A stretch of DNA of 13,819 nucleotides from Cytophagales bacterium (GTDB lineage Bacteria; Bacteroidota; Bacteroidia; Cytophagales; Cyclobacteriaceae): assembly GCA_029262955.1 (NCBI GenBank), contig JAJCYL010000146.1, positions 1 to 13,819 of the forward strand. The letters are read 5' to 3'. A model generated the notes under the pieces. That model worked only from the letters and a program-made list of their open reading frames with translations. It was not told the DNA's origin and searched no databases. Of this stretch, positions 1-6,539 are shown in pieces (the first letter of the stretch is position 1; each line of letters starts with the position of its first letter). The translations under genes and the position numbers were made by a program.

Positions 1-1
1 T

Positions 2-2011
2 CAGAATATGAGAGCTAAGGACTCTAATACGCCCTTGGTAACCCGAACTACGATGAATGGTGTGGTATCCGGTAAGCAGTTGGCTTCCATGATTGAAGAC
101 TACGATTATGATGGTGGATTCAACATTATGTCGGTCAAAGGGAATGGAAAGGATTTGAAATACACTATTAATCAAACCATGATGAGGGTAGAATTGCCTT
201 CAGCCATGGAAACCGGTGATCAATTCCAATTCGATATAGAATGGTGGTATAATGTCAACGATAGAATGTCTGATGGCGGAAGATCCGGATACGAATACTT
301 CCCGGCTGATGACAATTATGTCTATACGATTGCTCAGTTCTTTCCAAGAATGGCCGTTTATGATGACGTAACCGGGTGGCAGAACAAGCAATTTTTAGGA
401 CGTGGAGAGTTTGCTGTCCCTTTTGGTAATTACAAAGTTAAGATTACTGTTCCCTCGGACCATGTTATTGGTTCAACGGGTGTGCTTCAAAATCCTAAAG
501 ATGTATTGACGTCGGATGAAATGAAACGATTTGAGCAGGCCAAGACATCTTTTGATAAGCCGGTGATTATCGTGAAAGAAAATGACGCTAAGAAGAAGGA
601 AAAATCAAAGTCATCTGAAAAAGCAACCTGGGTATATCATGCCGACAATGTGAGAGACTTTGCTTTCGCCAGTTCAAGAAAATTCATTTGGGATGCTATG
701 GCAGTTAAGATTGGGGATGGCAGTGGTAGCAGGAGTACCGAATTTGCCTATGGTGGTTCAACGAGGTCGTCAAGAGGGGCTCAAACTAGTTCTGGTGGAA
801 CCAATTATAAATATCCTCTTGCAATGTCTTACTACCCAAAAGAAGGCAACCCACTTTGGGAAAAAGAGTCAACCAAAGCGGTTGCGAATACGCTGATTAC
901 TTATTCCAAACACACCATTGATTATCCTTATCCTGTAGCCATTTCGGTTCATGCTGCGTCCATTGGCATGGAGTATCCAATGATCTGCTTCAATTTTGGC
1001 AGGCCGGATGCTGATGGGTCATATACCGATCAGAAGAAATGGGGGATGATAGGGGTAATTATTCATGAGGTAGGACACAATTTCTTCCCAATGATTATCA
1101 ATTCGGATGAGCGTCAGTGGACCTGGATGGATGAGGGGTTAAATACTTTTGTTCAATCGCTGACAGAAAGAGAACACTATCCGACCAAACCTTTAAGACG
1201 CGGCACAGCAGCCTCCATTGTACCCTATATGAAAGGTGATAAGGAAAATATCAGGCCAATCATGACTAACTCAGAGCAGATTCTTCAGTTTGGCAACAAT
1301 GCTTATGCCAAGCCAGCAGCTGCCCTTTGGATACTTCGAGAAACAGTGATGGGGCCTGAACTGTTTGATTATGCGTTTAAGGAGTATGCCAGACGATGGG
1401 CCTTCAAACATCCGGCTCCTGCAGATTTATTCCGAACCATGGAAGATGCCTCCGCAGTTGACTTGGATTGGTTCTGGAAAGGATGGTTTTATACGACTGA
1501 CAATGTGGACATGTCAATTGATAATGTGAAGTGGTTTAAAATGGATCTGGAAGAGGAAAGCTTTGAAAACAGGGCGCAGGGTCAAATCGCGAACCAATCT
1601 GGTGAGAGCAAACCTACTACTTTTGAAGAGGCTGCGGAAACTTTCAAGTTTAAAGATTCTGATTCCAGGGAATATGGTGAATTCATGAACCGGGTGGACA
1701 ATGAATCCATTAAGAGACGTAATGCCGATAAAAACTTCTATGAGATAACCTTTAAGAATAAAGGAGGTTTGGTCATGCCAGTTATCATCAAATGGACTTA
1801 CAAAGATGGCACCAAAGAGATTGAACGACTACCTGCAGAAATTTGGAGAATGAATGAGGAGCAGGTCACTAAAGTGTTTGCCAAGTCTAAGGAGGTAGTC
1901 AATATCCAACTGGATCCATACAACGAAACTGCCGATACTTATACTGAAGATAATGTCTTCCCTAAGGCAGATTCGCAATCGAAGTTTAAGGAATTTAAGA
2001 GTAAGAATTAA
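2..2011 (+). CDS. M1-family zinc metallopeptidase, 5'-truncated by window edge
   Basis: This is a gluzincin aminopeptidase-like protease of the M1 family. The frame is open to the window edge: the codons before the ATG at nt 8 are CAG AAT. The true start therefore lies upstream, and at least 669 residues are present. Counting from the ATG at nt 8, the zinc site is HEVGH at residues 353-357, followed by 18 residues and Glu376 in WMDEG, the exact HEXXH-x18-E spacing of M1 enzymes. GMEYP (320-324) occupies the place of the substrate-binding GAMEN motif upstream of it. Lys/Glu/Ser-rich (about 188-207) and Ser/Gly-rich (about 238-266) stretches look like loops within the N-terminal beta domain. 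About 290 residues follow the zinc site. The signal peptide, if any, lies outside the window. An exopeptidase acting on peptides outside the cytoplasm is the likely role; the substrate is unknown. The last codons and stop lie inside the first copy of a downstream repeat. Confidence 0.93.
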   Translation, partial: QNMRAKDSNTPLVTRTTMNGVVSGKQLASMIEDYDYDGGFNIMSVKGNGKDLKYTINQTMMRVELPSAMETGDQFQFDIEWWYNVNDRMSDGGRSGYEYFPADDNYVYTIAQFFPRMAVYDDVTGWQNKQFLGRGEFAVPFGNYKVKITVPSDHVIGSTGVLQNPKDVLTSDEMKRFEQAKTSFDKPVIIVKENDAKKKEKSKSSEKATWVYHADNVRDFAFASSRKFIWDAMAVKIGDGSGSRSTEFAYGGSTRSSRGAQTSSGGTNYKYPLAMSYYPKEGNPLWEKESTKAVANTLITYSKHTIDYPYPVAISVHAASIGMEYPMICFNFGRPDADGSYTDQKKWGMIGVIIHEVGHNFFPMIINSDERQWTWMDEGLNTFVQSLTEREHYPTKPLRRGTAASIVPYMKGDKENIRPIMTNSEQILQFGNNAYAKPAAALWILRETVMGPELFDYAFKEYARRWAFKHPAPADLFRTMEDASAVDLDWFWKGWFYTTDNVDMSIDNVKWFKMDLEEESFENRAQGQIANQSGESKPTTFEEAAETFKFKDSDSREYGEFMNRVDNESIKRRNADKNFYEITFKNKGGLVMPVIIKWTYKDGTKEIERLPAEIWRMNEEQVTKVFAKSKEVVNIQLDPYNETADTYTEDNVFPKADSQSKFKEFKSKN

Positions 2012-2060
2012 TAGAATTGCTGTTCGGGATTTGTAATATTTCAATTTGCTATCCTTGCTA

Positions 2061-2081
2061 TTCGGGATTTGTAATCCCGAA
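2061..2081. repeat. Palindrome type A, copy 1
   Basis: The arm ttcgggatt, a 3-nt loop tgt and the exact complementary arm form a 9-bp stem. The same arm and loop recur at 2399-2419. Confidence 0.85.
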
Positions 2082-2107
2082 CTATCCTTCTTGGATTCTT
2101 AGTTGCT

Positions 2108-2130
2108 CTTCGGGATTTGCAATCCCGAAG
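2108..2130. repeat. Palindrome type A, copy 2
   Basis: The arm cttcgggatt, loop tgc and complementary arm form a perfect 10-bp stem. It is homologous to the hairpin at 2264-2286 in the next repeat copy; they differ by one loop base. Confidence 0.85.
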
Positions 2131-2164
2131 TATCCCTTCCAGGACTTCTGATTGTAGTATGGAA

Positions 2165-2187
2165 TTTTCGGATTGCAAATCCGAAAA
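2165..2187. repeat. Palindrome type B, copy 1
   Basis: The arm ttttcggatt, loop gca and complementary arm form a perfect 10-bp stem. The core cggatt is related to, but distinct from, the cgggatt core of the type A hairpins. It is followed by A residues rather than T residues, so it is not a standard plus-strand terminator; read on the minus strand it is followed by only a short T-rich run. Confidence 0.85.
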
Positions 2188-2263
2188 AGCGACAGGTAAG
2201 AATTAATAGAATTGCCATTTGGGATTTTAATCTTTTACTATCCTTCTTGGATTCTTAGTTGCT

Positions 2264-2286
2264 CTTCGGGATTTGTAATCCCGAAG
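2264..2286. repeat. Palindrome type A, copy 3
   Basis: The arm cttcgggatt, loop tgt and complementary arm form a perfect 10-bp stem. It lies 156 bp after the equivalent hairpin at 2108-2130. Confidence 0.85.
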
Positions 2287-2321
2287 TATTTCCTTCCAGG
2301 GCTTCTGATTGTAGTATAGAA

Positions 2322-2344
2322 TTTTCGGATTGCAAATCCGAAAA
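2322..2344. repeat. Palindrome type B, copy 2
   Basis: This hairpin is identical in arms and loop to the one at 2165-2187 and lies 157 bp after it. The 1-bp change in spacing comes from a single inserted base near 2290. Confidence 0.85.
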
Positions 2345-2398
2345 AGCGACAGGTAAGAATTAATAGAATTGCTATTTGGGATTTTAATCTTTTTGCTA

Positions 2399-2419
2399 TT
2401 CGGGATTTGTAATCCCGAA
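2399..2419. repeat. Palindrome type A, copy 4, next to the bioB stop
   Basis: The arm ttcgggatt, loop tgt and complementary arm match the hairpin at 2061-2081. It lies 12 bp beyond the bioB stop codon in the direction of bioB transcription, where it could fold at the 3' end of that transcript. Confidence 0.85.
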
Positions 2420-2431
2420 CGGCTTTCAATA

Positions 2432-3409
2432 CTATTCTGATAATATGGGAGTGTTTTTAAAAGCCTCCCTTGGTCTAAGATTCAGTGTCTGAAACATTTT
2501 CTTATCAGCATCAACTTCCGGGTTAGGGGTGGTTAATAATTTATCTCCTGCGAAAATTGAATTGGCTCCTGCCAGGAAACACAGTGCTTGTTCTTCAACG
2601 GTCATTCGAATTCGTCCGGCCGAGAGACGAACCATTGCTTTTGGCATTATAATCCTGGCGGTGGCTATCATTCTGACCATTTCCCAAACGGAGACTTTTT
2701 CCTGCTCTTCAAGTGGAGTTCCTTCTACCGGCACTAAAGCATTTACAGGAACTGACTCGGGATGTTCCGGTAGATTAGATAAAGTGTGAAGCATGCCAAT
2801 TCTGTCTTCTGTGGTTTCTCCCATTCCGATAATGCCTCCTGAACATACCGAAATCTTAGCATTCCGGACATTTTCCAATGTTTCAAGACGATCATCATAG
2901 GTCCTGGTTGAGATTATTTCGCCATAGAACTCTTCACTGGTATCGAGGTTATGGTTGTAAGCATACAAACCGGCTTCTTTTAATTTCATGGCTTGTTCAT
3001 CAGTTAGCATTCCGAGGGTACAGCAAACCTCCAGCCCCATCTTATTGACACCCTTTACCATTTCGAGCACCTTGTCAAAATCACTATTGTCCCGAACTTC
3101 CCTCCAGGCGGCTCCCATACAAAAGCGAGTACTTCCCGAATCCCTGGCATTCTGTGCATTTTCGAGCACTTCTTCAACATCCATTAATTTGTGTACATCA
3201 ACGTCTGTGTGGTAGCGTGCTGCCTGTGGGCAATAAGAACAATCTTCCGGACAACCACCTGTTTTTACCGAAAGGAGAGTACAAACCTGCACTTCTGATG
3301 GATCATTGATTTCACGATGAATGGTACCCGCCCTATGAATTAAGTCCAATACTGGTGAATGAAAGATCTCACTAATTTCCTCCTTTGTCCAATCGTTTCT
3401 AATAGTCAT
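2432..3409 (-). CDS. bioB: Biotin synthase
   Basis: This radical SAM enzyme inserts sulfur into dethiobiotin in the last step of biotin synthesis. The protein is 325 residues, slightly shorter than the E. coli enzyme. The SAM-binding [4Fe-4S] cluster motif CxxxCxxC is present as Cys53, Cys57 and Cys60 (GGCPEDCSYCPQ). The ligands of the second, sacrificial [2Fe-2S] cluster are also visible: Cys97 (TRFCMGAAW), Cys129 (EVCCTLG), Cys189 (SVCSGG) and Arg261 (RLSAGR). The ATG start leaves a typical short N-terminus; only a weak AGAGA lies before it. The gene sits 25 bp downstream of sppA on the same strand and is probably read from the sppA promoter. No bioA, bioD or bioF is in the window, so the rest of the pathway is elsewhere. 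The gene ends at the palindromic repeat array. Confidence 0.97.
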   Translation of the reverse strand: MTIRNDWTKEEISEIFHSPVLDLIHRAGTIHREINDPSEVQVCTLLSVKTGGCPEDCSYCPQAARYHTDVDVHKLMDVEEVLENAQNARDSGSTRFCMGAAWREVRDNSDFDKVLEMVKGVNKMGLEVCCTLGMLTDEQAMKLKEAGLYAYNHNLDTSEEFYGEIISTRTYDDRLETLENVRNAKISVCSGGIIGMGETTEDRIGMLHTLSNLPEHPESVPVNALVPVEGTPLEEQEKVSVWEMVRMIATARIIMPKAMVRLSAGRIRMTVEEQALCFLAGANSIFAGDKLLTTPNPEVDADKKMFQTLNLRPREAFKNTPILSE

Positions 3410-3434
3410 CGTCTCTATTACTAAATTGTCACCG

Positions 3435-5186
3435 TTAATTTATATCAAATTCAAAAGGCGTCCTGGCTTGAATGCCTTGATAACTCTGAATTTTCTTTAG
3501 GATTTCGTTGTAAGGAGTAAATAGTTCAAACTGATTACCGAATATTCGTGACTGAATCTGACCTCCAAAATCAGCGATGAATTCTTCCAAAAAACTCTTC
3601 TGTTCAGGATAATAGGCTACCTGGTATTCATCGAGATCTGCACTGTTGGCTGCAATTTCAATGGCGTCGTTGAAACTACCTAAGACGTCAACCAATCCAT
3701 TGTCAAAGGCCATTGTGCCAGACCAAATACGGCCTGAAGCCACATCCGCAATAGCTTGTTGACTGACATTTCTTCCTTTTGCAGCCTTTGCAATAAACGT
3801 TGCATAGCTCTTTTCAACTTCATTTTGAATGATCTCCCTCTCCTGTTCACTAAGTGATCGTGTCACGGTAAATATATCAGAGTATTCACCGGTGCGAACT
3901 ACATCATGCGTGATACCAATTTTGTCGTTTAAAAGAGGCCCAAAGTTGAACCACATCCCGAAGACACCAATAGATCCGGTCAGGGTCGTGGGATGACTTA
4001 CGATTGTATCACATGGCATGGCCAAATAATATCCACCTGATGTGGCATAATCAGACATCGATGCAATTACCGGCATTTGTTCGGTTGCCAGGCTTATTTC
4101 TCTCCAAATTGCATCAGATGCAAGCATTCCTCCACCGGGGGAGTTGATCCGAATAACCATCGCTTTTACCCGATCATTCTTCCTCAATTTTCGAATTGTG
4201 GAGGCAAATTTTTTGGAACCCACCTGGTAATTGTTGCCCTTTCCACCCATAATTTCACCTTCTGCTACAACAACCGCGATTCTGTCCCTTGGAAGATCGG
4301 CGGTTAACTTCCAATTGCGATAATAATCATCTGTGGCTATGAAATTGATTGGATCGTCAATTTCTACACCCAGTGATTTATTTATTTTTTCAAGGACCTG
4401 ATCGGAATAATATAAATCAGATATCAGATCGTGCTCTTTAGCTTTTTTGGCATTGGTTACCAGCATAGAATTAGCAATTTCCATCACCTTATTCTTGTCC
4501 AAATTGCGAGCTGTCGCAATGTCTCCAATTAATTCATCATTTAAAGAGGTCAACCACTCTTCGAGTTGTAGTCTGTTTTCTGCACTAAGATCTTTTCTGA
4601 TAAAGGGTTCAATTGCACTTTTGAATTCCCCAACACGGAAAATTTGGGGCTCAATGCCCAACTTATCCAGTGCACCTTTAAAAAAAGAGACATTGGCACT
4701 GAGCCCATTAAATTCAATAGAGCTTTCAGGATGGAGATAAATTTCATCTGCTACAGACGCCAGATAATAACCACCTTCACTCATGAACTCCCCATAAGCG
4801 TAAACAAACTTTCCAGATGATTTGAAGTCGATAATTGCCTCTCTCAATTCACGCAGTGTGGCAAATCCACCACTGAACATCCCAGTGCTTATGAAAAGAC
4901 CTTGAATGCGATCATCATCCTTAGCCTCATTAATCGCTTTGACAGAACTTAATAATCCTAATGGGAGCACATCATCGTCAAAAATTTGAGTGAATGGATC
5001 ATCTGGTATTTGTTCATGTATCTCACCTTTAAGATTTAGGAGAAGAACGGAATTGTCCTCGACGGCCACTTGTGTTTCCGATGTGGCGATGAGAAATCCT
5101 ATAAGCATAAAAAAGCCAAAAAAGGACGCTACTGCGAAGAATATGAGTCCAACCAGGACGGCCAGTACATTTTTAATGAAATCCAT
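3435..5186 (-). CDS. sppA: Signal peptide peptidase SppA, long (67K) type
   Basis: This membrane-bound S49-family serine protease degrades cleaved signal peptides and other membrane peptides. It is 583 residues, in the range of long tandem-domain SppA. An N-terminal membrane anchor covers about residues 5-35. The first S49 half supplies the catalytic general base Lys189 (RVGEFKSAIEPF), and the second half supplies the nucleophile Ser383 (SDYATSGGYY) followed by LTGSIGVFG. This split Lys/Ser dyad matches the E. coli architecture, in which the active site is built from both halves. A NSPGGG turn lies at about 348-353. The start is the first ATG before the hydrophobic anchor. It is the first gene of a minus-strand pair with bioB; the two functions are unrelated, so co-transcription may be incidental. 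Confidence 0.96.
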   Translation of the reverse strand: MDFIKNVLAVLVGLIFFAVASFFGFFMLIGFLIATSETQVAVEDNSVLLLNLKGEIHEQIPDDPFTQIFDDDVLPLGLLSSVKAINEAKDDDRIQGLFISTGMFSGGFATLRELREAIIDFKSSGKFVYAYGEFMSEGGYYLASVADEIYLHPESSIEFNGLSANVSFFKGALDKLGIEPQIFRVGEFKSAIEPFIRKDLSAENRLQLEEWLTSLNDELIGDIATARNLDKNKVMEIANSMLVTNAKKAKEHDLISDLYYSDQVLEKINKSLGVEIDDPINFIATDDYYRNWKLTADLPRDRIAVVVAEGEIMGGKGNNYQVGSKKFASTIRKLRKNDRVKAMVIRINSPGGGMLASDAIWREISLATEQMPVIASMSDYATSGGYYLAMPCDTIVSHPTTLTGSIGVFGMWFNFGPLLNDKIGITHDVVRTGEYSDIFTVTRSLSEQEREIIQNEVEKSYATFIAKAAKGRNVSQQAIADVASGRIWSGTMAFDNGLVDVLGSFNDAIEIAANSADLDEYQVAYYPEQKSFLEEFIADFGGQIQSRIFGNQFELFTPYNEILKKIQSYQGIQARTPFEFDIN

Positions 5187-5211
5187 TGAAGATTCTGTAT
5201 TTCTGAGCCGA

Positions 5212-5219
5212 CAAATCTA
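5212..5219 (-). promoter_or_regulatory. Candidate -7 promoter element for sppA-bioB
   Basis: On the minus strand this reads tagatttg, an exact match to the Bacteroidota -7 consensus TANNTTTG. It lies 25 bp before the sppA ATG in the 79-bp divergent region shared with folK. A -33 TTG is not obvious: tta occurs about 20 bp upstream. On the other strand taattttt at 5240-5247 is a weaker candidate for folK. Confidence 0.42.
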
Positions 5220-5265
5220 ATCAGAATGACCCAGAAGGATAATTTTTCGGCGTAATTTCACGCAA

Positions 5266-5757
5266 ATGAATGAGCTCGTTTATCTCTTGTTGGGAAGTAA
5301 CCTTGGTGACAGGGAGGCTGTATTGCGTCAGGCGGTCGATGCGCTTGTCTCAAAAGGATTTTCCATAAAAAAGAACTCTGCCATATATGAAACTCAACCA
5401 TGGGGAATTACAGATCAACCGGTGTTTCTAAACATAGTACTTGCCGGAAAATGGAGCTCGTCTCCAGATGAACTTTTGGTACTTTGTCAGCAAACAGAAA
5501 TTCAGCTTGGTAGGGTTAGGACCGTTAAATGGGGCGAGAGAATATTGGACATTGACATTCTTTATTTTGGTAGTACGATGGTAAGTACGGAGAATTTAAT
5601 GATACCTCATCCTGGAATCCCGGGAAGAAGGTTCACCCTAATTCCGCTAAATGAAATCGCCAGCAAGAAAGAACATCCTGTATTGAAAAAGTCCACAGCG
5701 GAATTACTGGAGCTCTGTGAAGACGATATAGGAGTTAAAATTTATTCCGAATTTTAG
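5266..5757 (+). CDS. folK: 6-hydroxymethyl-7,8-dihydropterin pyrophosphokinase (HPPK)
   Basis: FolK transfers pyrophosphate from ATP to 6-hydroxymethyl-7,8-dihydropterin, providing the substrate for dihydropteroate synthase in folate synthesis. The protein is 163 residues, about the usual size for stand-alone HPPK. The N-terminal LLLGSNLGDRE (about 7-17) is the family opening. YETQPWG (41-47) and QPVFLNIV (51-58) line the pterin pocket. The signature around RILDIDILYFG provides the Mg-binding Asp95 and Asp97, followed by IPHPGIPGRRFTLIPL. The ATG at 5266 fits the family N-terminus; a second ATG four bases later is out of frame. The neighbouring TauE-like gene starts 3 bp after the stop, suggesting a two-gene operon. 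No folP or folB is present here. Confidence 0.96.
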   Translation: MNELVYLLLGSNLGDREAVLRQAVDALVSKGFSIKKNSAIYETQPWGITDQPVFLNIVLAGKWSSSPDELLVLCQQTEIQLGRVRTVKWGERILDIDILYFGSTMVSTENLMIPHPGIPGRRFTLIPLNEIASKKEHPVLKKSTAELLELCEDDIGVKIYSEF

Positions 5758-5760
5758 GAT

Positions 5761-6510
5761 ATGGATTGGATTAATGCCCTTCTAATTTTAGGCACAGGCT
5801 TAATTGCCGGTTTTGCCAACACAGTTGCAGGCGGCGGATCCCTTCTCTCTTTACCGGTATTAATTTTTCTCGGACTGCCTCCGGTCATGGCCAATGCCAC
5901 AAATCGGGTGGCAATTCTTTTTCAAAATGCCTTTGCGGTACGAGGGTTTCAGAGTAAGGGAGTTAATGCATTCCCGTACGCGTACTGGTTATCTGGATCC
6001 GCCCTAGTTGGGGCGGTGGTTGGAGCCAAACTTGTGGTAGAGATAGATGGCGAATTGTTTAACAAGATTTTGGCAGTTGTAATGATTGCTGTGATTGCGG
6101 TCACCGTCTTCAAACCACTTAAGAGTGTGGACTCATCTGGCGAAAAACTAAGTCCAAGAGCGCAGGTGATTGGCACCATTGCTTTCTTTTTTGTTGGAGT
6201 TTATGGAGGCTTTATTCAAGCAGGCGTTGGATTCCTGGTAATTGCAGTTTTGTCGAGTATTAATAATTTTTCCCTGGTAAAGACAAACAGTGCCAAGGTA
6301 TTTGTCATCATGATTTATTCGGTAGCTGCCCTGGCAGTATTCATCTATGAAGATGTCATTCATTGGACCTATGGCCTCGTACTTGCAGTTGGCAACTCAG
6401 CCGGAGGGTGGTTTGGCAGTCGCTGGCAGGTGGATAAAGGAGACCAATATGTACGGATATTTTTGATTGTGGCCGTTAGTATTATGGCAGTTAAACTGTG
6501 GTTTTTTTAA
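5761..6510 (+). CDS. TauE/SafE-family membrane permease
   Basis: This is a polytopic inner-membrane protein of the TauE/SafE (DUF81) family, 249 residues with about eight hydrophobic segments. The internally duplicated family pattern is visible. The first half holds AGFANTVAGGGSLLSLPVL (about 16-34) and the following PPVMANATNR; the second half holds VGVYGGFIQAGVGFL (about 145-159) and TNSAKV (175-180). Characterised relatives export sulfite, sulfoacetate or other small organic anions, but the substrate cannot be read from the sequence. It follows folK by 3 bp, so it is probably translated from the same mRNA, although no metabolic link to folate is evident. An intrinsic terminator begins 9 bp after the stop codon. 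Confidence 0.9.
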   Translation: MDWINALLILGTGLIAGFANTVAGGGSLLSLPVLIFLGLPPVMANATNRVAILFQNAFAVRGFQSKGVNAFPYAYWLSGSALVGAVVGAKLVVEIDGELFNKILAVVMIAVIAVTVFKPLKSVDSSGEKLSPRAQVIGTIAFFFVGVYGGFIQAGVGFLVIAVLSSINNFSLVKTNSAKVFVIMIYSVAALAVFIYEDVIHWTYGLVLAVGNSAGGWFGSRWQVDKGDQYVRIFLIVAVSIMAVKLWFF

Positions 6511-6518
6511 TAAACAAC

Positions 6519-6539
6519 AATCCCATAAGGGATTTTTTT
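6519..6539 (+). terminator. Rho-independent terminator of folK-tauE operon
   Basis: The arm aatccc, loop ataa and arm gggatt are followed directly by a run of T residues, the arrangement of an intrinsic terminator. The 6-bp stem is short. The end of the T-run overlaps the first base of the stop codon of the convergent lipoprotein gene. Read on the minus strand the hairpin is followed only by a weaker T-rich stretch, so it may act in both directions. Confidence 0.65.

Larger units (their letters stand above)
2001..2420. repeat. Tandem palindrome-bearing repeat array between convergent genes
   Basis: This gap of about 420 bp between the peptidase stop and the bioB stop contains no credible gene. 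It consists of three imperfect tandem copies. An identical 20-bp segment opens each copy, at 2001-2020, 2196-2215 and 2353-2372. Copy 1 is 195 bp, copy 2 is 157 bp, and copy 3 is partial, ending near 2420. Copy 1 carries about 39 bp that copy 2 lacks; the matching segment reappears at the end of copy 3. Within the array lie six near-perfect hairpins of two kinds, listed separately, plus decayed half-palindromes at 2023-2038, 2218-2232 and 2375-2389. No transposase is adjacent. The hairpins resemble dispersed palindromes of the REP or MITE type. They could also act as a two-way transcription barrier or mRNA 3'-end stabiliser, but none is followed by a strong T-tract. Confidence 0.85.

Noticed and set aside
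8..10. The ATG at nt 8 as the true start of the M1 peptidase
   Set aside because: The frame is open to the window edge, and the family usually has more N-terminal sequence, including a secretion signal. The ATG is most likely an internal Met.
2001..2420. A CRISPR array
   Set aside because: There are only two to three copies, the repeats are long, and the sequence between hairpins is itself repeated rather than unique. No cas gene is present.
2238..2429. A 63-residue minus-strand reading frame in the repeat array
   Set aside because: It consists entirely of repeat DNA, reading through hairpins, with no recognisable protein features.
3410..3434. A biotin-specific regulatory site before bioB
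   Set aside because: The gap after sppA is only 25 bp and shows no clear palindrome or riboswitch-like structure.
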